This document shows, piece by piece, positions 24,469-32,824 of a DNA stretch of 55,813 bases. The notes under the pieces are model-generated. The model searched no databases. It saw only the letters and a list, made by a program, of their open reading frames with translations, and had not been told where the DNA came from. How positions within the stretch are numbered: the first letter of the stretch is position 1; the number at the start of each line of letters is the position of its first letter. The DNA comes from CAZDDA01 sp964568045 (lineage in GTDB: Bacteria > Bipolaricaulota > Bipolaricaulia > UBA7950 > UBA9294), in contig CAZMOL010000001.1 of assembly GCA_964568045.1 (NCBI GenBank), forward strand, positions 1-55,813. The letters run 5' to 3'. The position numbers were made by a program, and so were the translations under genes.

Positions 24469-24761
24469 GCTGAGCATCCGTTTTGTGGCTAGCTCGCGAT
24501 TGAGTGGAAGAGAACTGCTTGCTTTGTCACTGCGGGCCAAGCGAAACGTTGAAGGGATAATTAACCCTGTGAAACGGCTATTCTTTGTGCACGGTGTCCA
24601 TCACCTCAAGCGCAAAGCGGGCTGACACCGTGGGCGGGCCGCCGCCCATCTCCATTTTGGACTGCACGCTTCCACGGTCTCTTGAATGGGACACGGCAGC
24701 ATGATCGGGGTTGAGGAGCTTGCGAGTTGTTCCGTCCTGTCGTACGGAGGAACCGCTCGCT
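24469..24761. other. Intergenic region with a possible minus-strand gene scrap
   Basis: No gene is supported. On the minus strand, 24586-24720 reads open in one frame and ends PTVSARFALEVMDTVHKE-stop, with coding-like composition but no start. This may be the end of a lost gene. A near-palindrome AGGGATAATTAACCCT lies at 24555-24570. Confidence 0.25.
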
Positions 24762-26291
24762 CTATGGTTCCGTCGTCACGAACTGCCGGCCGTCCTTCTT
24801 GCACAGGATCTGAACGACGTGCCTGCCGGAGGAGACCGCTGGAGGCAGGCCGCCGCCGGGCGTGGTCCACTGTCCGATCATGTAAAAGTCCTCGAGGCCG
24901 GGGAGCGTCTTGCTCATCTGCATCATGAGGTTCTTTCCGCTCGGCAGCCAGCCTTCGTACGAGCCGCGCCAGTTGCCGGTGTAGCGCTCCCATGTCATCG
25001 GCGTGGCCACGTCGCGCATTTCGACTTTCTCACGAATGCCGGGAATGCGCTGCTCGAGCGCCGCGATCGCGGCTTCGCAGGCCGCTTCCTTCTCCGCTCG
25101 GTACCGTTCGGGATCGTGGCTCAGCTCCTCCCAGCGGTCGTAGTCGCTGCCGATCATGACGACGAGCACGGACTTCCCCTCCGGTGCCAGATGCGGATCG
25201 AAGTTGTAGGCTTGCATCGTCAACCGATTGCGCACCTTCCCGTCGATCTCGATCGGTGGCGAAAGCGGGAAGCTGATGCCCCCGATGGTGGACGGCACGT
25301 CGTTCAGGGGATCGGCGATCCCGAGACCGATGTACAGAAGTGGTGGGAAGAGCTTCATGTTGTCGTAGTAGCCCTGGATCGTGTCGTTCACGTATCGTCC
25401 GTCGAGCATGTCGAAGATCGTCGTCCGGCCGTCGGCGGCGGAGACGACGACGTCGGCGCGATGCTCGGTCCCGTCATCGAGTCGGAGGCCGACGGCACGA
25501 TCGCCTTCAACGAGGACCTTTGACACCCGGGCCGAGTACTGGACGGAGCCTCCAAGGTCGAGGAACCGCTTCTCGATGGCACGAGCAAACGGAATCGAGC
25601 CGCCCAACGGATACCCGGCCGCCTTCTTGTTCAACCAAGAGAGGGGCATGATCAGCATGAGCATCGGAAAATCCGGCGCATCGGCCGCTGCGGACGTGAA
25701 AGCCTCCCGCAAGAACCGGTTCCGAAGGTGCGAAGCGAACTCGCTGACCAAGCTCTTCCGCCACCGCATGAACTGCCTGGCAAAGGGAAGGATGCTCCAG
25801 GTCATCGCCAGCTTGTCGCGGAGCCCATAGAGTTCGGGGGCCTTCTCGACCGGGAGATCAAACCGCGTGAATTTCCGGATCGCCCTCGTGAAGGCTCGAA
25901 TCGCCCGGGCATCCTCCGGGGCGAGCTTTAGAAGATGGCGTTCGAGTCGCTCGACGTCGCTGTAGAGGATGAGGGTTCGCCCGTCTTTTCCTTCGATGCG
26001 GAGGTACTCGTCGAGGTCGAGCATCGTTTGCCCTTGCACGGCGCCGACTTCCTTCCAGAGCTTGTGGTAGTTCACCCCGGGGGCCGAGCCGACGAGCCAG
26101 TGGATGCAGCCGTCGATCGTGTAACCTTTGCGATTCCACGCCGTGCAGACCCCACCGGGCGTAGTGTGCATCTCGAAGATCTTCGCGCGATAGCCGTTCA
26201 TCTGGGCGTAGCAGCCGGCGGAGAGGCCCGCGATGCCGGCGCCGATGATGGCGATGGACTTGCCCGGTGTACGCTCTTCCACGTTCGTCAC
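24762..26291 (-). CDS. CrtI/phytoene desaturase-like FAD-dependent oxidoreductase
   Basis: A 509-residue flavoprotein with N-terminal dinucleotide-binding fold IAIIGAGIAGLSAGCYAQ, followed by FEMHTTPGGVCTAW, which holds the FAD ribose/pyrophosphate site. The C-terminal GQWTTPGGGLPPAVSSGR segment matches the CrtI/NAD(P)-binding amino-oxidase group. Members saturate or desaturate isoprenoids, retinoids or lipids; no other carotenoid gene is adjacent, so the substrate is unknown. The GTG start has GGGAGGGG about 6 bases upstream. Flanked by spacers on both sides, it seems to be a single-gene unit. Confidence 0.87.
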   Translation of the reverse strand: MTNVEERTPGKSIAIIGAGIAGLSAGCYAQMNGYRAKIFEMHTTPGGVCTAWNRKGYTIDGCIHWLVGSAPGVNYHKLWKEVGAVQGQTMLDLDEYLRIEGKDGRTLILYSDVERLERHLLKLAPEDARAIRAFTRAIRKFTRFDLPVEKAPELYGLRDKLAMTWSILPFARQFMRWRKSLVSEFASHLRNRFLREAFTSAAADAPDFPMLMLIMPLSWLNKKAAGYPLGGSIPFARAIEKRFLDLGGSVQYSARVSKVLVEGDRAVGLRLDDGTEHRADVVVSAADGRTTIFDMLDGRYVNDTIQGYYDNMKLFPPLLYIGLGIADPLNDVPSTIGGISFPLSPPIEIDGKVRNRLTMQAYNFDPHLAPEGKSVLVVMIGSDYDRWEELSHDPERYRAEKEAACEAAIAALEQRIPGIREKVEMRDVATPMTWERYTGNWRGSYEGWLPSGKNLMMQMSKTLPGLEDFYMIGQWTTPGGGLPPAVSSGRHVVQILCKKDGRQFVTTEP

Positions 26292-26393
26292 GACAATCCC
26301 CTCCCTTGGAATCCGTTCACTCTAGCCGCTCTCAGGAGGGGCGTCAAGATGCGGCAAGGTCGGATGCCCTTATGTGTCATGCGCTCCCGTCTC

Positions 26394-26510
26394 CGTGCGA
26401 AATCCAATGGTAGACCTCGTAGACCCAGGTTCGTCGGCCTCGTCCACAACATGGTGATCGTCTGTCTCAGGGAAGAGGGCGTTCTGACCTAAGCCTCTCA
26501 GGTCTTTGGT
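26394..26510 (+). repeat. Dispersed repeat family, copy 2 (best-preserved coding end)
   Basis: The plus strand reads RPRRPRFVGLVHNMVIVC then LREEGVLT-stop, open for at least 47 codons. It aligns with copy 4 (KKPDCPRLVGLVHNVGSVC) at protein level, which shows the repeat derives from the 3' end of a gene, perhaps a transposase. The rest of 26292-26742 shows no gene. Confidence 0.6.
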
Positions 26511-26742
26511 AGAGTACGAGAAGTACGTAGATTTTGATGCTCCAATGAAAGTCTTGGACTCAGCTTTTCACTTGTTGGGACCCGAGTGATGCGCCGTGGT
26601 ATCGTTTCTGAAAGCGGTCACGCTCTCTTGGCTGCGCGTGGCCGCATGTGGCTGGTATGCTAGCAAGAAGATCAGGCTGTGCCCGCAGATACCCCGATGT
26701 TAGTATAAGTCACAACAGCTTCCATCATCTCTCGTACGCCAT

Positions 26743-28317
26743 ATGATGATGGGTGTATACCTCGTTGCCGCTAACATGCGCATCATGTATGATGGACGCA
26801 CAATGCCGGATGATCGACAAGGCTCCTTCTTGTGTCTTTCTCTGTGGACGCTCTTCATGATCATCATGGTGTTCAGCGTCTCGATCGGCCTTCGATGCGT
26901 CGCTGACAACGGCACAGAAAGTACACCCAGCGATAGATTACCAAGTATCGTTGGAATCGTCGTTGTAATTCTTGCCACCGCTGCTTCCGGCTGGTACTTC
27001 GGTCGACCTGTCCACAAGGTGCCCTTCCTGCTCGGGATCGCTGCCTTCAGTGCAGCGTGTGGTATTGGGATCGGATGGAGCCCTGAGCCAACGTTTGCTG
27101 CTCTTGTCCCAGCGCTTGCTGCAGCATTTGGCGGTGCATTGGTCTTGGCGGGAAGCGCACGGGTTCAACTACACAAGACGCAGACAGGCGAAATCGCAAG
27201 CTACGCCTCGGCAGCATCGGGAATCCCTCTACTCGTTGGCATCTGCTTTGGGGCCTCCTTTTCTAGCCCCCTTCCGTGGAGCGACCCCGCGCGGTTGGCA
27301 GCGGTCATCGTGATTCTTGCGTTGGTGATTGCCGTTGGAATCCTAGTCGGCCGTATGACAGAGAACCCCCCTTTGAGCCTTGGTGCGGCCGCCTTCGGGG
27401 CCTTTGTTGGGATGGCGACCGGGCTTTCCCGTTACCCTGTTGTTGCGTATGTCGCCCCAGCCACACTGGCTCTGTTCACCGGTGTTGCATCGTACGCATT
27501 CACAGCGAAACCGCAGGAACGACGCAACATTGGCGGGATACTCTTGTGCTTCAGCGTCTTGCTCGTTGCCGGCCTCTTCCTCGGCGCAATCGTTCGCGTT
27601 GAGCTAGGCTGGGCGCAAGCCCCGTGGTTGATCTATGCGTTTTGTGCGCTCGTCCTAACGATTCTTGCCCTTGGAAGCACCGTTGGAGGCCTGAACCAGG
27701 ATCACCTTAGTGCCCTGGGATTCGCGATGTTAGGCGGCGGCGTCGGACTGACCATCGGACTCAGCATCACGATAGTCACGCACATTGTCATTCCCGTCCT
27801 GCTCACGGTGTTTTCCGGGCTGGCGATCTATGTGTTCAGAGCGGATCGAGAAGATCGACCGACCTTCTATCGACTGATCGGAGTCTTCGCGGTGCTCGTT
27901 CTGCTTGGATCGTTTGTTGGGTATTCCCTCCGACAAGCGCGTCTTGTGCCTGTGTCATCGACCGTCGAAGTCGAAGGGCCGAGGAATGTGTCCATCTGGC
28001 TGGAAGGAAGTGAAACCGCGACGGCGATCTTGATCGACGTGCTTACTCCTGCGGGCAGTGTGCTGCGCATTGTCGAGCGTGTTGACGCGAGGGTCCTATA
28101 TGAAGGGGTGCCTCTCCAAGGCGAACAGCTGTCATTCAGTGGGGAGAGCCTCGAAATCAGCTGGCCAGTTGCCGCCGGACACGATTCGCTCGTCGTCACG
28201 GGCTGGGATCGGATGGTGGAGCAGGCTGGCTCTTGGGCCGTGGTTGGCGACGGAGAGCCGATAGACACGTCAACGGCGGAGATTCGCGGCGGCCGGTTCG
28301 TCCTAGTCTATCCATGA
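26743..28317 (+). CDS. Polytopic membrane protein with C-terminal extracytoplasmic beta domain
   Basis: A 524-residue protein I do not recognise. About thirteen hydrophobic helices fill residues 25-400. The last 120 residues (from SSTVEVEGPRNVSIW) are soluble and beta-rich, like a carbohydrate-binding or Ig-like module, and probably face outside. The start is uncertain: ATG 26743, 26776 and 26803 are all in frame and none has a good ribosome site. Its stop is one base before the start of the large subtilase, so the two are almost certainly one translational unit and probably work together, the membrane protein perhaps anchoring or being processed by the protease. Confidence 0.7.
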   Translation: MMMGVYLVAANMRIMYDGRTMPDDRQGSFLCLSLWTLFMIIMVFSVSIGLRCVADNGTESTPSDRLPSIVGIVVVILATAASGWYFGRPVHKVPFLLGIAAFSAACGIGIGWSPEPTFAALVPALAAAFGGALVLAGSARVQLHKTQTGEIASYASAASGIPLLVGICFGASFSSPLPWSDPARLAAVIVILALVIAVGILVGRMTENPPLSLGAAAFGAFVGMATGLSRYPVVAYVAPATLALFTGVASYAFTAKPQERRNIGGILLCFSVLLVAGLFLGAIVRVELGWAQAPWLIYAFCALVLTILALGSTVGGLNQDHLSALGFAMLGGGVGLTIGLSITIVTHIVIPVLLTVFSGLAIYVFRADREDRPTFYRLIGVFAVLVLLGSFVGYSLRQARLVPVSSTVEVEGPRNVSIWLEGSETATAILIDVLTPAGSVLRIVERVDARVLYEGVPLQGEQLSFSGESLEISWPVAAGHDSLVVTGWDRMVEQAGSWAVVGDGEPIDTSTAEIRGGRFVLVYP

Positions 28318-28318
28318 C

Positions 28319-31306
28319 ATGAACATCCATGGGAAGAGAACATGTGCTCTTCGCCTAGTCCTGCTGCTTCTCGTCTTACTCACATCGACCATTGCGGGCC
28401 TCGGAGCAAACACCCCATCGATCTCGATCGGAATCAGCCTCGATCTTCCCCAGATGCGAGGGCTACGCGGCACGGTAACGGCACACTGGGATGACTACTT
28501 GGCTCGTCTGGGAATTGCCAGTGACGCTAGCCATGTCCTGCCGCGCCTGTTCCTGGAATCAACAATGTGTCGTGGTCGCGTCAACCTTCGCGGACGCATC
28601 GAGGACCTCCTGACCTCACCTTCTCTCGCAGCGGGCTTCGACATCTTGGGTGACAAGGCTAGTATCCACTTCAACACACGCTTCTCACTCGACTCCAGAC
28701 AGCTGACTCTTGCTTCCCAATATGCTGACGTGATCCTTTCCCCGTTGCCGGATATGCAAGTAGGAGGCCGCCTGCATCTCGCTAACGCAGCGGTATCTCT
28801 GTCAGCCTTCCATGTAAGCGCGCAAACCTCAGTGGTCGACGTCGCCTACCGTGCTGAGTGGAATCAACTCCAGAACCTAAGCACTACCTACTCCGTTGAG
28901 ATTCCCTCACTGAAACTGGGGCTGACGCAATCGATTCACGCGACGAGAGCGGGCAGGGAGGTGATCACCTCCTGGTACCCCATCCTGCCGCCGGAGCTGG
29001 CACATTCGACGATATACGCAGACCTTCCCTCTGCTACTCAGCCGGCGATCGCCTTGCGCGAAAGCCGATCTGTAAAGCTTCGGGATTCGGAGTGCACAGT
29101 CTGTGGCGCAACAACTCCGCAGGCCGGCTCCGCAGACTATACCGTCGATTTTGGCGAGGTCATGGCCGGCGATACGGCATACACGGGCATTACCCTGAAC
29201 TGCGATAGGCACGTCTTTTGCTGGCTGGATGAAGTGACCGTGTGGCCTCGTTCGCCGTTTGCGATTACCTATGCTCCGGTCGGTCTCATCATTCGGTTCG
29301 GAAGACAGCGTGACATCGAGCTTGACTTCGCACCAACGACAGCAGGCCGCTTCGACGGGACGATGACGATCCGATACTGCTTTGCAACCTGGCGTGACCG
29401 TGACGACGAGGTGTATGCCGATGAGATTGGAGCAGTCGAAGGGTACTACTCGTACCAATGTACTACGGTGACGCTTGCTCTCACTGGCGTTGCCCTGGCA
29501 AAACCGGAAGCGCGAGCGACGTACTCGCCAGACAAGCCAATCTGCGGGCAAGATGTGCAATTCGACGGCTCAGATTCCTTCGATCCGAACCCCGAAGGAG
29601 TGATCACGACCTACGAGTGGGATTTCGGAGACGGAACAACATCGTCGGAAGTGCGTCCCGTCCATCGCTACAATCGCTCGGGAACGTACCGCGTTCGACT
29701 CACCGTGTGGAACAACCGCGAAATGGTCTCCGATCCGTACGTGATCGACGTCGATGTAGCACCGGATCTCGTCGAAGCAGCAGCGGTTGCCGGTGCCGCG
29801 GCCGCTGCGGGACTTGCCACGCACACCCTTGCGTTGGCTCCCCCGCTTCTTGCTGCTGCCGTGCCGGGATCTGTCCTCGCCGTCGCCTCAATCCTCCACG
29901 AACTCGGTTCTGTCAGATTTCCCATCGATCAGCTGATCCTGCGGTTCCCACGTTCCTGGGACCAAGCAGATGTCCAACAACTCATCGAACGAAACATACC
30001 GGGCGGCCGCGTCATTGGATACTTCTCGACGCTGCATACCTTCCTTATTCAACTGCCGGTCGAGGCCGACTCCGCCTCGCAAGCCGCCGCCGAGCTAGAT
30101 GCGATCAGAGAACGTCTTGCCAAGGTTCTTCCGTACGGAGCGCAACTTAGTAAGAACTACGTCGGGCTCTTCGAGGGGCTTGTGCAGCCAGCATATTCAG
30201 GAAGCTCATGCGATCTCGAGTCTTTGGCTGCCGATCTTCGCTTGGCGTATGAAACCGTCCGGGCCCCGGAAGCCTGGCGGCGAATCAGCGATGTTGATGT
30301 GCGGCTCAAGCCGGTACGGATCGCCGTTATCGACTCGGGAATCTACGCCGATCATGAGGAGTTCGTCATTCCGCTTCGAGGCCGCAGTTACGTCATAGAG
30401 GAGGATGGGGCGCTCCAGCCATGGTACGAAGACAGCGGCGGTCACGGAACGCAGGTCAGCGGGATCATTGGTGCAGAGAACGGCAAAGGACGAATGAACG
30501 GGATGCTTTCAGGCACTGCCGGTCACTACGAGATGCAGGTCTATCGAGTGATCGGCGATATGTTCTCGGTGTGGGATTGCTTCCGCATTGCTGTCAGTTC
30601 GGCGGAAGACGAACTGGATGCGTGGAAAACCGCCGTGGAAACCGGAGCACGCCGCAAGTCGGTTGTCGTAAACATCAGCCTCGGTTGGGACCTTGACACG
30701 TTCCCAGACAACGAAAGAGTCCTCGCAAGGAACACGTTCCTCGACCTGTTCGAGAGCTGTCCGAAGACACTGTTCGTGACGTCAGCAGGAAACGGCGATA
30801 TGCCGGAAGACCTCTCGCGCAGCATCGGCAAGCAGATTGCAATCGGCGGCAACCTTCATGCTCCCGGGGGAATCGCGGCCACCAACAACCTGACCGTCGC
30901 GGCCACTAACTCGGCGGGGAGCGAGCTGGTATCTTGGTCCAACTACGGGTCCGCCGTCGATATCGCCGCGCCGGGGAAGGATGTCTACACGACCGATTGT
31001 GACGGAAGCTACGTATGGCGTGTCGAGGGGACTTCGTATGCTGCCGCCATGGTCTCGGGGGTAGCGGCAGCCGTCCTCGCCATCGATCCTAGGCTTTCAC
31101 CCGCGGAAGTAAAGGACATACTGACCGGTTCGCCGACGCGCGTTTCGGCCCCGGACGGAAGGATGATTCCCGTGCTCGACTTTGCCGACGCGGTGCGTCG
31201 AGCAATAGAGAGTCGCCAGGAGCGGAATCGAAAAACTCTCTGGTGGTCAGCAGGTGCGGGACTCGGCATTCTCGCGTTGGGGCTCCTCGTACTTCGCCCA
31301 TTTTAG
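28319..31306 (+). CDS. Exported subtilisin-like serine protease with PKD domain and C-terminal membrane anchor
   Basis: A 995-residue S8 peptidase. Order: signal peptide (about 1-29), beta-rich region with no known family (30-250), an ASPM/HYDIN-like Ig segment around FGEVMAGDTAYTG (255-395), PKD domain (398-482, WDFGDGTTS and GTYRVRLTV), a hydrophobic Ala-rich stretch (488-527), a propeptide-like domain (535-605), the catalytic domain and a final TM helix (about 975-993). The triad is Asp672 (AVIDSG), His709 (GGHGTQVSG) and Ser906 (EGTSYAAAM), with oxyanion Asn825 (TSAGNG), all intact. Accessory domains lying before the propeptide is unusual. It follows the 13-TM gene by one base. Substrate unknown. 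Confidence 0.88.
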   Translation: MNIHGKRTCALRLVLLLLVLLTSTIAGLGANTPSISIGISLDLPQMRGLRGTVTAHWDDYLARLGIASDASHVLPRLFLESTMCRGRVNLRGRIEDLLTSPSLAAGFDILGDKASIHFNTRFSLDSRQLTLASQYADVILSPLPDMQVGGRLHLANAAVSLSAFHVSAQTSVVDVAYRAEWNQLQNLSTTYSVEIPSLKLGLTQSIHATRAGREVITSWYPILPPELAHSTIYADLPSATQPAIALRESRSVKLRDSECTVCGATTPQAGSADYTVDFGEVMAGDTAYTGITLNCDRHVFCWLDEVTVWPRSPFAITYAPVGLIIRFGRQRDIELDFAPTTAGRFDGTMTIRYCFATWRDRDDEVYADEIGAVEGYYSYQCTTVTLALTGVALAKPEARATYSPDKPICGQDVQFDGSDSFDPNPEGVITTYEWDFGDGTTSSEVRPVHRYNRSGTYRVRLTVWNNREMVSDPYVIDVDVAPDLVEAAAVAGAAAAAGLATHTLALAPPLLAAAVPGSVLAVASILHELGSVRFPIDQLILRFPRSWDQADVQQLIERNIPGGRVIGYFSTLHTFLIQLPVEADSASQAAAELDAIRERLAKVLPYGAQLSKNYVGLFEGLVQPAYSGSSCDLESLAADLRLAYETVRAPEAWRRISDVDVRLKPVRIAVIDSGIYADHEEFVIPLRGRSYVIEEDGALQPWYEDSGGHGTQVSGIIGAENGKGRMNGMLSGTAGHYEMQVYRVIGDMFSVWDCFRIAVSSAEDELDAWKTAVETGARRKSVVVNISLGWDLDTFPDNERVLARNTFLDLFESCPKTLFVTSAGNGDMPEDLSRSIGKQIAIGGNLHAPGGIAATNNLTVAATNSAGSELVSWSNYGSAVDIAAPGKDVYTTDCDGSYVWRVEGTSYAAAMVSGVAAAVLAIDPRLSPAEVKDILTGSPTRVSAPDGRMIPVLDFADAVRRAIESRQERNRKTLWWSAGAGLGILALGLLVLRPF

Positions 31307-31463
31307 AGTGATTTCGGTGGAAATTGAGGGGTATCTCTGAAAGCGCGTGCCGTTTCTGATGGGTGTCTCTCGATTTAACTTCAAGGTAGCCTTTTTGCCA
31401 TCCTGCATTTGAATCCGGTATGGCGAAGACATCTCTTCTTCAAGGCGCTTCAACTTCTTGACT

Positions 31464-31578
31464 ACCTAGCCTCGTGCACAACGTGGTGACCGTGTGTTTC
31501 GAAGAGTAAGGGGTTCTGGACTGAGGTGGCTAGAATGAGATAGCACCAAGAATGAAGACCTGACCACCGCAGAGACCC
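31464..31578 (+). repeat. Dispersed repeat family, copy 3 (decayed)
   Basis: It reads LPSLVHNVVTVCFEE-stop-GVLD-stop, preceded closely by a stop in the same frame. Similarity to copy 1 extends past the end into non-coding sequence. It lies between the subtilase gene and the stop of the small exported protein gene. No other feature is supported in 31307-31590. Confidence 0.6.
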
Positions 31579-31590
31579 GAACTGCTCCCT

Positions 31591-32031
31591 TTATCTACTC
31601 AGGTCGAAGTCGAACCGCGCTCCCGCGGCCGGGCCGATGCCGGTCGGGCTGACGTCCGGGGAGATGGTAACCCCGAGCTCTCCGAAGGCCGTGAACGGCG
31701 TGTCGCCGATCGGAACCTCTATCCCCACCAGGGCGAAGAAGGCGTGCGCGACGATGTCACCAGGAAGAAAGGCGAGCCCCACCCCCAGCCCGGCGAGCGA
31801 CCGAAGCGTCAACGGACCGAGTTCCAATTGCCCAGGATAAACCTTGGCGGAAGCCACGAGCGGCCCGGCACCGGACAGGCCGACCTCCACTGCGAACCTC
31901 TGAAACAGTGTGAGTTGAACGGACACCGCGGTCGGTACTCTCCCCACGATCCCAAGCTCCAGCACTTGGGCCGCAACCCCCACCGCGACGATCCCAATCA
32001 GTGCGATGGCTACCACAACGTGCCTGCGCAT
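31591..32031 (-). CDS. Small exported beta-rich protein
   Basis: A 146-residue protein with a signal peptide (RRHVVVAIALIGIVAVGVAAQ, cleavage near residue 21) and alternating hydrophobic strands (AVSVQLTLFQRFAVEVGLSG, shown in part), ending in a C-terminal PAAGARFDFDLSR. The aromatic last strand resembles outer-membrane beta-barrel ends, but the size allows only a small barrel. GGGAGGGAAACG precedes ATG 32031 at good spacing. A decayed paralogue lies at 21126-21260. Function unknown. Confidence 0.65.
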   Translation of the reverse strand: MRRHVVVAIALIGIVAVGVAAQVLELGIVGRVPTAVSVQLTLFQRFAVEVGLSGAGPLVASAKVYPGQLELGPLTLRSLAGLGVGLAFLPGDIVAHAFFALVGIEVPIGDTPFTAFGELGVTISPDVSPTGIGPAAGARFDFDLSR

Positions 32032-32130
32032 GACGTTTCCCTCCCTTTATCGTGCCTGTCTCGTGTCCCTTCAGCAAGGCATGTCTTTCCTTGTTTGAAT
32101 CAAGCGCGACATCATGATACATGGAGTTTA

Positions 32131-32260
32131 TCCACGAAGAAGACCGAGGGCGAAGAAACCTGACTGCCCCAGGCTCGTGGGGCTTGTCCACAACGTGGGG
32201 AGCGTGTGTGTCATGGAGGAAGAGACTCTGGGCTGAGGCTCTTACCAGCTTGGTTGGCTA
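32131..32260 (+). repeat. Dispersed repeat family, copy 4
   Basis: It reads RRRPRAKKPDCPRLVGLVHN then VGSVCVMEEETLG-stop at 32234-32236, with no start or upstream body. It matches copy 2 (26394) through both the basic Pro/Arg part and the LVGLVHN motif. The rest of 32032-32333 holds nothing I can support. Confidence 0.55.
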
Positions 32261-32333
32261 CAAGAAAGACGGCGCCCTGCTGTTGTGATGCGAGGCTTGA
32301 CGGGACACGGTAGAAGGGTCCCCAATGTTCTAC

Positions 32334-32795
32334 TTAGATGGACGGATTGTGACTACGGATGAATCTGAGAGCCGACTGTAGGCCACCTCTGATTCTTGCT
32401 TGCATATCTGCTTCTGGATGCCACGCTCCGTGCTTGTGGATGAGAAGGTTTCTCGTCTTCCGGAAGGAGTGTAATTCACCCCTTTCTTGATCCGAAATTG
32501 TGCCTAGTACCCATGCCATGTCTATCAGATTGAATAGACTCAACAGAGGATGTGGCCGGTCGCCTTCAGTACTTAGGTCATCGATCTTACGCCTACGCAG
32601 CATTCGCTCGTCTTGTTGAGGTGGTTGGCCAACGATCAGATCAACTAGGACTCGTTCTACCAAGACCTGAGCATGAGCCGCTCCTTCTATATACTTCTTC
32701 TCTTTTAGAGCCTTTTCGATTGTCGATCTTGACCAATATCTGATTACTCCAACTTTTTCTTGAGCCTGGCCTTCATCACAGATGTGCTTTGATAT
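32334..32795 (-). CDS. HEPN-like small protein, apparent ATA start
   Basis: An all-helical protein of about 153 residues ending FRKTRNLLIHKHGAWHPEADM, where RNLLIH fits the R-x4-H motif of HEPN RNases and HepT-type toxins; MtlR/DUF4145-like proteins look similar. The open frame reaches back to AGGAGG, which lies exactly 6 bases before an in-frame ATA at 32795. No ATG, GTG or TTG occurs in this frame before TTG 32663, which would cut the first helix. An alternative is ATG 32776 followed by a -1 shift at the A-run 32753-32761. It starts 29 bases after the channel gene stop, so the two are co-transcribed. No nucleotidyltransferase antitoxin is adjacent. Confidence 0.55.
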   Translation of the reverse strand: MSKHICDEGQAQEKVGVIRYWSRSTIEKALKEKKYIEGAAHAQVLVERVLVDLIVGQPPQQDERMLRRRKIDDLSTEGDRPHPLLSLFNLIDMAWVLGTISDQERGELHSFRKTRNLLIHKHGAWHPEADMQARIRGGLQSALRFIRSHNPSI

Positions 32796-32824
32796 AACAG
32801 GCCTCCTTTAAGAGCCAGTGTGGA

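Noticed and set aside
31307..31453. Minus-strand frame (KRLEEEMSSPYRIQMQDGKK) between the subtilase and repeat copy 3
   Set aside because: TTG start without a ribosome site, runs into the subtilase 3' end, no recognisable family.
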